From NCBI GenBank assembly GCA_944548615.1, contig OX155952.1, positions 34,669,788-34,733,787 on the forward strand: a stretch of DNA of 64,000 bases, given 5' to 3'. This document shows positions 57,601-64,000 of the stretch, in pieces; positions within the stretch are counted from its first letter, which is position 1, and each line of letters begins with the position of its first letter. The notes beneath the pieces are model-generated. The model had not been told where the DNA came from. It was given only the letters and a program-made list of their open reading frames with translations, and made no database searches. Position numbers and translations under genes: made by a program. The DNA comes from Micropterix aruncella (Eukaryota > Arthropoda > Insecta > Lepidoptera > Micropterigidae).

Positions 57601-59206
57601 AGATAATGTGCAATCGATGACTCATCGATGTGTTCTGCAAAATGTAGCCAGTGTCACTATTATATAGAATAAAAAAAAGAAATAAAACGCACATTGGAAT
57701 ATGCTCCTATAGCGTCATTGTAAGCATTTGAGTGTATTATGTATTATTTTTTTATTTACTTATTTAATGCTTGCACAATTAAAAAGTAATTACAATGTCA
57801 CTCAGCAAATAATAGAACATTGAAAAACAACAGCTTAGGATCAACACAGCTCAGGCGCTATGCACATCTAACGGGGCCTCTAATGCCTGTATCTAGATGC
57901 AGAATTGTTGTGTAAAACATAACGCAATAGTAAATATATTAGTATGATGTAAGTTTATATAAGTAAATACAACATTTTTTTTTGTGCAGTTCGCCAGTGA
58001 CTTCAATTCAATATATGGAGAAGCAAAAAGGAAATTCGAAGAAAGATTCCCAACAGTGAAGACTCGCCTACTAACATTATTGGACGAGAAGGCCCAAGAG
58101 TTCATACGCAGAGTTGATATTCAATCTGTCTTGGATCTTGCAACCTGTAAGTAATGTTTAGTTCTAAATAATACCTTAACTTAAGTCCTGGCCATTTAAT
58201 TGTTCTATTAAAATCTGTCTTCTTCTTCTTCTTCTTTAACAGCCCTTATCTATACTAATATTATAAAGAGGTAAAGTTTGTGACGTTGTAGGAAGTAATC
58301 TCTGGATCTACTGAACTGATTTTGAAAGTTATTTTACCAATAGAAAGCCACGTTATTTGTGAGTGTCATAGGCTATATATTAATCCGAGAAATGAGAAGA
58401 CTTTTTCGTGGTAGTCGGATTTTCAAAGTAAGTCGGAAAAAACGGTCGAACGAAAACGTTTCTAACGAACGCTGCCTTAACGATGAGAGATATATGATTA
58501 AGTTCTAGAGAAAAGTTGTAGATCTTAATAATGCTTACAAAACAGTCTTACTTATTAAAAATATTTATCAAATTAAATCTCCTCAACTACTTCTAGAGTT
58601 ACGGCAGTCATGGCCGAATAATCCGGTATATTTTGAGTGCGAGACGAACAGACGAGTGATGATATATTTTATTTATTTGTAAAATTTATATTTGCAGTGG
58701 GAGAAGAACCAGCGAACGTTGCGGCCTTCCTGTCAATTCCGCTGCTGCTCAAGCAGATGCATACGATACCGGTGAAAGGTGTCAAGAAACAGTGGAACCC
58801 CTCGCGTACAGAAGTAAGCAGCGCCTTCATAAGTTTAGTACCGTCTGTATCAGACCTCGAAACCCATTGTTCTGAGAGAGAAGCTAAACTTACAGAGAAA
58901 AACATACATGTGCTTCCGTATATTATTGCTGTTGGCCCCAGTTGGAAGGATGTTGCGCAGTACGATTTAATTATATCAAAAGACATTCGGTACACCTTCT
59001 CCAATGTGTGTGATGTTATTACGAATGCTTTTAAAATATTGTGGGCATTAGATTTACCTTACCCGAAAGAATGTGCACCTATTTGGATGTTCGTTCAAAG
59101 AAGTATATATCTCATGAAAAGCAAGTATGACACGGAAGGTACTCCGATGTTAGATTTACTCGCATCTGTTTTAAATAGACACGATGGTGCAATGCGTGTT
59201 ATGTAA
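54686..59206 (+). CDS. CACTA ORF1: spliced 606-aa SAM-like accessory/DNA-binding protein
   Basis: Seven exons assemble into one open frame: 54686-54761, 55527-55633, 55918-56082, 56298-56399, 56561-57265, 57990-58146 and 58698-59206. Every junction is GT-AG with good donors (GTAAGT, GTGAGT; the weakest is GTTTGT at 56083) and phases agree; the sum is 1,821 bp including the stop. The first in-frame ATG has AAAAATGG context. Residues ~5-60 (LLFDFLISNNLVHLFSTL, then NDHELYSLVP) look like a SAM-type fold. 80-116 is Ser-rich. A KKKKRR nuclear signal is near 297. The rest resembles the 'SAMD3-like' proteins found beside animal CACTA-type transposases. A TnpA-like DNA-binding role is inferred. All exons are free of stops although introns 5 and 6 carry insertions. 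Confidence 0.75.
57325..57653. mobile_element. MITE in ORF1 intron 5 (hAT-like ends)
   Basis: 329 bp with ends CAGTGGCTACATTTTGC and the complement of CACTGGCTACATTTTGC, and inner pairing around ATCGATG words. CAGTGG ends suggest hAT, but no 8-bp duplication is visible. Confidence 0.6.
57745..57930 (-). mobile_element. LINE 3' end remnant in ORF1 intron 5
   Basis: On the minus strand a CATCTAGATACAGGCATTAG / CCCCGTTAGATGTGC block leads to a TTAAATAAGTAAATAAAA tail, like other LINE 3' ends here. Confidence 0.5.
58251..58575 (-). repeat. Partial ACTAGCTG-type dispersed repeat in ORF1 intron 6
   Basis: Matches the TAATATTAGTA side of the copies at 5453-6163 and 44162-44894 (AACTTTACCTCTTTATAAT, CCACGAAAAAGTCTT) and stops near 58560 before the other end. 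It lies between donor 58147 and acceptor 58697. Confidence 0.65.
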
Positions 59207-61589
59207 ACGGTCTCTTCTTAATTTAAGACAATTTAAAAACCACTACACTATTTATCATCCTGGCCAGGTCTATTTCTGTCCAACTATTGGTTGCGGAAGA
59301 AGGTATCAACTTTACAACTCGTTTAGACGTCATTATTTGAAAGACCATTCAGAGGCCCAAGCCCCTGAAGCAATTTCATCCAATATGGACACTTCACATA
59401 TGCGCACTACACCAGCTGGGTTACAAAATGATGATAAAATAGTTTCTAAACTAGAAAATGAAGCTATCAAAGCAAAATATGTAAACATTAATTTGAATAC
59501 TGTTTCACTGAGCAAAACCATGGCTCAACTGTTTTCATCCCTTTATAGTAATCCTCAATTGCCGATAAATGTGTCAGATACAGTTTATAACGGTATTGAA
59601 AACATTTTCAACTTATCTATCAAGCCTTTATTACCGATGACGCCCGGCTCTGCTACGGAAAACATTATAAGTGATTTAAAAATGTTTAATTCAATGCACC
59701 ATAGATTGAAGTACTTTGAAGGAAAAGGGTCCTTAATTAATCCTGAGCCTTATGTGGTGGGTCGCAGATTTGATTTTGTAAAAAAAAATGGAAGCAGTTT
59801 TTATCAAGCAGTAGATTGCGTGGCGCATAAAATACAAATGAAAGCGGTTTTGCACAAATTTTTTTCTTTGCCTCGGTTGCTATGTCAGACGATAGATAAT
59901 ATGAAAAAACTAATGAACCATGACGCATCAGTCAGTGTGGAACATTTTATGCATGGTTCATTTTGGAGACAGAGATTTCATGGAGAAAAATTAGTCATGC
60001 CAGTATTTTTGCAAATAGATGATTTTGAGACTTTGAACCCTTTGGGGAGTCATAGTGGCATACATAAATTGGGGGCAGCCTACATTTCTCTTCCTTGTCT
60101 GCCTTACTATTATGCCTCCCAATTGTCTAACATTTTTTTGACTTTATTATATCATTCTAATGACAGAGTCGAATTTGGAAATAAAATAATATTCCAGCCT
60201 CTAATTGATCAGTTCAATGACTTAATTCGAAACGGAATATCATTCGATCTACCAAATTTTAAAGGAACCGTTTACTTTGAATTGGCACTCATTTTGGGAG
60301 ATAATTTAGGTTTGCACAGTGTTTTAGGCTTTGTTGAAAGCTTCTCGGGCAACTTCCCTTGTCGTACTTGTAAAGTAGAAAAGAAACTAATGCAAAAGCA
60401 ATTCTATGAAAATACATCTCTTCTAAGAACGGACTCTAACTATCAGGAAGATTTAAATACGAACAATCCATCTCTGACAGGCGTGAAAGAGAATTGTACA
60501 TGGCTTCAGATAGAAAATTTTAGTTTATTTTCACAAATGGGTTTTGATGTAATGCACGACTTACACGAAGGTTGTTCAAAGTATATCATGTGTTCACTGC
60601 TTGTAGTTTTTGTAGATAAACTGAAATATTTTTCAATCGATATTGTTAATAGCAAAATTTCTTCATTTTCCTATGGCCCTGATAAAAAAGATAAACCGGT
60701 CACGCTAGCAATGCCTAATATACGAAAGGGCAATATACGTTTAAACGCTGCCGAAATGTACACATTTTGCAAGTATTTTGGGGTGATGTTCGGCAATTTC
60801 GTTCCGAGGTACGATAAGTATTGGGAACTATATATTCAATTGATGAAAGTTATAGATTTTGTCTTATCTCCCGCCTTTGCACCTGATCAAATTGACTTTT
60901 TTAAGTTTTTAGTAGCTGACCTTTGCGAAATGTTTACCACATTGTTCGAACAATCTCTTAAACCCAAGTTTCACAATTTATTGCATTACCACTCCGCAAT
61001 GTTACGATTTGGTCCCTTACGGCATCTGTCTTCTATGCGCTTTGAAGCTAAACATCGACCGAACAAGTTAGCCGCAAAAACCTCAAATAATCGAATGAAC
61101 ATGACATTCACAATAGCTCGAAGACATCAGTTGATCTTAAATGATATTTTTCTAAAGGGAAGTATAGGTTCGTCTTTTTCATTCGGAGGCCAAAAAGAAA
61201 TTGCCGATAGTAAAGTTAAAAAAATTCTAAATAAAATTAAGCTGTCTAATATAAGCAAATTGTATAAAGTCAAATGGGCAGAAAAGTGTTCTGAGCGGTA
61301 TAAAGCAAATGACATAATTATTTCTGCAATTGAGGAGGAAAATGTTACCTTTGCTAAAATAAAAGATGTATATGTTGATGGTGTATGTAAAATAATAATT
61401 AAGGCAAAGCTTTTTGAAACAATAGGTTTAGATGATCATTATCATGCTTATTATCTACGAAACTCGTGTCAGACGTCAGTATTCATTGATCAGGAATTGA
61501 TGCAACATCCGTTCATATGCAATGGTGTAGTTATCGGATATGACATCAATCTACCTGAGCTCCATGTTGTACTTAGCAAGCCTATTTAA
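59184..61589 (+). CDS. CACTA ORF2: 801-aa transposase-like protein with two C2H2 fingers
   Basis: Single exon. Residues 4-25 (C-x2-C-x12-H-x4-H) and 32-55 (C-x4-C-x12-H-x4-H) are C2H2 zinc fingers. The core carries boxes I know from animal CACTA/EnSpm-type transposases: LQIDDFETLNPLGSHSGIHK (D279/D280), LILGDNLGLHSVLGFVESFS (D373) followed by CRTC (393-396), FDVMHDLHEG (455-463) and, near the C-terminus, MRFEAKHRPNK. The acidic residues are candidates for a DDE/D-type active site; I have not proved which. The ATG lies 23 bp before the ORF1 stop, in another frame, and 6 bp after a possible acceptor (TTTTAAATAG). AATAAA follows at 61662. It could be a domesticated host gene, but the TIRs argue for a transposon. 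Confidence 0.85.
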   Translation: MVQCVLCKRSLLNLRQFKNHYTIYHPGQVYFCPTIGCGRRYQLYNSFRRHYLKDHSEAQAPEAISSNMDTSHMRTTPAGLQNDDKIVSKLENEAIKAKYVNINLNTVSLSKTMAQLFSSLYSNPQLPINVSDTVYNGIENIFNLSIKPLLPMTPGSATENIISDLKMFNSMHHRLKYFEGKGSLINPEPYVVGRRFDFVKKNGSSFYQAVDCVAHKIQMKAVLHKFFSLPRLLCQTIDNMKKLMNHDASVSVEHFMHGSFWRQRFHGEKLVMPVFLQIDDFETLNPLGSHSGIHKLGAAYISLPCLPYYYASQLSNIFLTLLYHSNDRVEFGNKIIFQPLIDQFNDLIRNGISFDLPNFKGTVYFELALILGDNLGLHSVLGFVESFSGNFPCRTCKVEKKLMQKQFYENTSLLRTDSNYQEDLNTNNPSLTGVKENCTWLQIENFSLFSQMGFDVMHDLHEGCSKYIMCSLLVVFVDKLKYFSIDIVNSKISSFSYGPDKKDKPVTLAMPNIRKGNIRLNAAEMYTFCKYFGVMFGNFVPRYDKYWELYIQLMKVIDFVLSPAFAPDQIDFFKFLVADLCEMFTTLFEQSLKPKFHNLLHYHSAMLRFGPLRHLSSMRFEAKHRPNKLAAKTSNNRMNMTFTIARRHQLILNDIFLKGSIGSSFSFGGQKEIADSKVKKILNKIKLSNISKLYKVKWAEKCSERYKANDIIISAIEEENVTFAKIKDVYVDGVCKIIIKAKLFETIGLDDHYHAYYLRNSCQTSVFIDQELMQHPFICNGVVIGYDINLPELHVVLSKPI

Positions 61590-61661
61590 TTGAAATGAAT
61601 GAAAATCTTAAAAGTTGAAAAGTTAAATATTATAATGATCAAAATAGTTTATACATGTATG

Positions 61662-61667
61662 AATAAA
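61662..61667 (+). terminator. Poly(A) signal after ORF2
   Basis: AATAAA 73 bp past the ORF2 stop, repeated at 62488-62493 in the duplicated unit. Confidence 0.5.
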
Positions 61668-61785
61668 ACTGTAATCTGTAAATTTATGGCTTCTTATGTT
61701 TGTTAATCTTAGTTAAGAGGAGACAGAGTTTCTAGAGCATACGTTTCTATACAAAATATTACAGAAACGTCTTTCAAGTTCTTAG

Positions 61786-62042
61786 CCCTTCAAGCCCCGC
61801 GACTTCGATATCGAAGTCAACTTAACGCGTCCAGGAAAAGTGATTTGATTGGGTTTTTCGTGTCATTCCGTATGCAGTTGTATTTTATTTAAATGCACGA
61901 TGATACAAATATCATCGTGCATTTAAATAAAATACAACTGAATACGGAATGACACGAAAAACCCAATCAAATCACTTTTCCTGGACGCGTTCAGTTGACT
62001 TCGATATAGAAGTCGCGGGGCTTAGTCGCGGGGCTTGAAGGG
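61786..62042. mobile_element. TTAA-type hairpin MITE inserted in duplication unit 1
   Basis: 257 bp, starting CCCTTCAAGCCCCGCGAC and ending GTCGCGGGGCTTGAAGGG; the arms pair nearly full length around GATGATACAAATATCATC. TTAA follows on the right (62043-62046) and TTAG precedes on the left. The uninterrupted unit 2 reads TTAATGAC at this spot, an empty site inside the same molecule. The right arm has a 13-bp internal repeat (AGTCGCGGGGCTT). Confidence 0.8.
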
Positions 62043-62130
62043 TTAAAGACTATTTTGTATGGAAATTTTCTATTTCCGACCTAAACTCTGTCTCCACATA
62101 AAATTATTCGAGTAAAATTAAAATTAATAA

Positions 62131-62690
62131 AGCAAATGACATAATTATTTCTGCAATTGAGGAGGAAAATGTTACCTTTGCTAAAATAAAAGATGTATAT
62201 GTTGATGGTGTATGTAAAATAATAATTAAGGCAAAGCTTTTTGAAACAATAGGTTTAGATGATCATTATCATGCTTATTATCTACGAAACTCGTGTCAGA
62301 CGTCAGTATTCATTGATCAGGAATTGATGCAACATCCGTTCATATGCAATGGTGTAGTTATCGGATGTGACATCAATCTACCTGAGCTCCATGTTGTACT
62401 TAGCAAGCCTATTTAATTGAAATGAATGAAAATCTTAAAAGTTGAAAAGTTAAATATTATAATGATCAAAATAGTTTATACATGTATGAATAAAACTGTA
62501 ATCTGTAAATTTATGGCTTCTTATGTTTGTTAATCTTAGTTAAGAGGAGACAGAGTTTCTAGAGCATACGTTTCTATACAAAATATTACAGAAACGTCTT
62601 TCAAGTTCTTAATGACTATTTTGTACGGAAATTTTCTATTTCCGACCTAAACTCTGTCTCCACATAAAATTATTCTAGTAAAATTAAAAT
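62131..62690. repeat. Tandem duplication of the ORF2 3' end, unit 2
   Basis: Carries the last ~95 codons of ORF2 (to the stop at about 62416) and its 3' UTR. It is nearly identical to unit 1 (one difference noticed, GGATATGAC versus GGATGTGAC). It lacks a start and upstream sequence, so it is an inert C-terminal copy. Confidence 0.85.
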
Positions 62691-62784
62691 TAAACACTCC
62701 TTTTGTTATAACATGTATGTCAGTTGTAAATAAATAAATGTTTTATTTTGTGTAACTGTTGTTTATGTTTTAGGTTATTGGATA

Positions 62785-62985
62785 CACAAACACGCACAAG
62801 TAATGCAACATAGGCTTCAGATCTTCTTCAGGTTTTATTTGCAATGCTGTTCCTGGTCAACCGCAGTGTAAATATTGCAGGAATAGCAATAATGGATTTC
62901 TTTTTCCCTGCAATTAATATTTACACAGCGGTTGTACAGTATACAGCAGTACAAATAAAATATGCTGAAGATCTGAAGCAATGCG
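62785..62985. repeat. Imperfect ~200-bp palindrome
   Basis: GGCTTCAGATCTTCTTCAGG and TTTTATTTGCAATGCTG on the left pair with CAGCAGTACAAATAAAAT and GCTGAAGATCTGAAGC on the right. An inner pair CCGCAGTGTAAATATTG / AATATTTACACAGCGG also exists. It is probably an embedded MITE. The 62-codon frame at 62844 lies within it. Confidence 0.55.
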
Positions 62986-63230
62986 TACGTTGCTTTATTA
63001 GCAACTTTCAAGTTGTTAGAAACACAACTTGAAAGTTGCTAATAAAGCAAAGTGCGCATTGCTAAACCCACAAGGTTGAACCACAACTCTGTTAGAAACA
63101 CAACTTGAAAGTTGCTAATAAAGCAAAGTGCGCATTGCTAAACCCACAAGGTTGAACCACAACTCTGTTAGAAACACAACTTGAAAGTTGCTAATGAAGC
63201 AAAGTGCGCATTGCTAAACCCACAAGGTTG
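62982..63230. repeat. 76-bp tandem repeat (~2.8 units) led by a hairpin
   Basis: Units begin GTTAGAAACACAACTTGAAA at 63015, 63091 and 63167 (period exactly 76). The first unit is preceded by the complement of its start (GCTTTATTAGCAACTTTCAA), forming a hairpin at 62982-63058. Contains AAAGCAAAGTGCGCATTGC. Confidence 0.85.
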
Positions 63231-63235
63231 AAAGG

Positions 63236-63485
63236 CGGAATTGATTGCGAATCAACAGAGTAAAGTTGTGAAATTCGCAATGTGTTAACATTGCGAATTT
63301 CACAAAGTAAAATTGTGAAATATGAGCCATCAAAGTAAAGTTGTGAAAGCACGCCTTTGTGAAATTAACAATGCTATGCTCTGTCATATAAGCAATGTTT
63401 TTCGACAATTTTGGCGTTGTGGCTCCCACTATTTTACCTTGATGGCTCATATTTAACAACTTTTTGTTGTCAAATTCACCATGTT
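63236..63485. repeat. Right subterminal repeats of the CACTA element
   Basis: Repeated words GTTGTGAAATTCGCAATGT, CATTGCGAATTTCACAA, AAGTTGTGAAA and AACAATG in both orientations, matching the word set at the left end. An inverted pair ATATGAGCCATCAA / TTGATGGCTCATAT is also present. Confidence 0.65.
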
Positions 63486-63499
63486 TTTTTCTGAGTGTA
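63486..63499 (-). repeat. Right TIR and TA target duplication of the CACTA element
   Basis: TTTTTCTGAGTG (63486-63497) then TA. Its complement is CACTCAGAAAAA. Confidence 0.75.
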
Positions 63500-64000
63500 T
63501 TTGTAATGTAAAATTTAGACTTTCGTAGATTTTTATAGAGGATAAAAGCACTTCGACGCCTTTAACCTTTTACTGTAAAAGGTGTCGTTTAAACTACATG
63601 TCTCTTTGTTTAAATTGTCGTTGATGTTGCTTTATGTTTACATTTACGTATATATTTCATATTGTTATTTCAACAACTTTTGATATTTCAATGCCTTTAA
63701 TCTACGTAGACTTTTATTTGTGCATTGCTATTCATGCATTGCTATGAATCTTCTTCGCATCTTCGCATCTTCAATTTCCTTCGCATCGACGCATCTTCAA
63801 TTTCCTTCAATTCTGTAGGAAATTGATGATAAATGAAGTGAATTGAATGGAATTGTAATGATATTAATAATTCAATATCTGTAAACTTTCGATCTGACAT
63901 CAATTTGATACTACGTGGGGTACAACGAAAATGAATTAGGAAAAAACACAAACGGAAAATAACAAAAAAAAATATTTTTTTCGAATTGCCCTATTTTCTA
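63500..64000. other. Right flank of the CACTA element
   Basis: AT-rich, with a small direct repeat (GCATCTTCAATTTCCTTC twice, 63765-63805). No gene. Confidence 0.4.

Larger units (their letters stand above)
61303..62126. repeat. Tandem duplication of the ORF2 3' end, unit 1 (with MITE inside)
   Basis: Starts AAAGCAAATGACATAATT inside ORF2 and ends AGTAAAATTAAAATTA. About 560 bp without the 257-bp MITE at 61786-62042. Unit 2 follows almost directly. Confidence 0.85.
53653..63497 (+). mobile_element. Complete CACTA/EnSpm-type DNA transposon, 9,845 bp
   Basis: Left end CACTCAGAGAAA (53653) and the complement of the right end CACTCAGAAAAA (to 63497) form a terminal inverted repeat matching at 11 of 12 positions. 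TA stands on both outer sides (53651-53652, 63498-63499) as a 2-bp target duplication. Inside each end are clusters of short words such as ACAATGTAAGCG, TTGTGAAATTCGCAATGT and ATTGCGGAAT, the subterminal repeat layout of CACTA elements. Between them lie ORF1 (seven exons, 606 aa) and ORF2 (801 aa transposase-like). CACTA termini, two proteins and subterminal repeats are the defining set of this superfamily. The exact TIR length and family name remain open. Confidence 0.8.

Noticed and set aside
62131..62416. A second transposase gene
   Set aside because: It is only the duplicated last ~95 codons of ORF2, without start or catalytic region.
63015..63230. A CRISPR-like array
   Set aside because: The 76-bp units are continuous with no variable spacers, in a eukaryotic transposon.
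53651..63499. Host SAMD3-type gene plus neighbouring zinc-finger gene
   Set aside because: The overlap of the two frames, the CACTCAG inverted ends with TA duplication and the subterminal repeats fit one transposon better; domestication is still possible and is raised as a finding.

Overview
This is AT-rich eukaryotic nuclear DNA, most likely from a moth or butterfly (Lepidoptera). The evidence is the mix of repeats: RTE-like LINE 3' ends, Jockey/CR1-like reverse transcriptase scraps, a mariner pseudogene, a tRNA-derived SINE, short dispersed repeats that start ACTAGCTG and end near TAATATTAGTA, TTAA-flanked hairpin MITEs, and spliceosomal GT-AG introns in the one complete gene set. I recognise no host housekeeping gene. 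The window reads as gene-poor, transposon-saturated sequence; heterochromatin or a W chromosome is possible but cannot be shown from sequence alone.

Layout. 1-13 kb: LINE reverse transcriptase debris, a ~120-bp tandem repeat, several MITEs, an LTR-like block, and a ~1.3 kb probable non-autonomous DNA element inserted in an older repeat. 13-25 kb: seven long (TA)n arrays, each abutting a truncated retroelement, a direct duplication or a perfect long palindrome; a truncated LINE RT with YADD lies between two of them. 25-38 kb: LINE remnants (RT C-terminus, RNase H, Jockey-like RT inside a MITE, RTE-like RT with one frameshift) and a dead mariner. 38-53 kb: mostly unassigned AT-rich DNA with scattered repeats. 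One ~0.65 kb repeat family ('family A') occurs seven times across 4.7-49 kb.

The main object is at 53,653-63,497: an apparently complete 9.8-kb animal CACTA/EnSpm-type DNA transposon. It has CACTCAG termini, a TA target-site duplication, subterminal repeats, and two open genes. ORF1 can be assembled from seven exons, all with GT-AG junctions and correct phases, into a 606-residue protein with a SAM-like N-terminus. ORF2 is a single-exon 801-residue transposase-like protein with two N-terminal C2H2 fingers. ORF2 starts 23 bp before ORF1 stops, in another frame, next to a possible splice acceptor. This suggests two products from one transcription unit, as in plant En/Spm. Introns and the 3' region have collected a MITE, a LINE tail, a dispersed repeat, a tandem duplication and a hairpin MITE, while every exon stays open. 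The copy is therefore either recently active or retained by selection.
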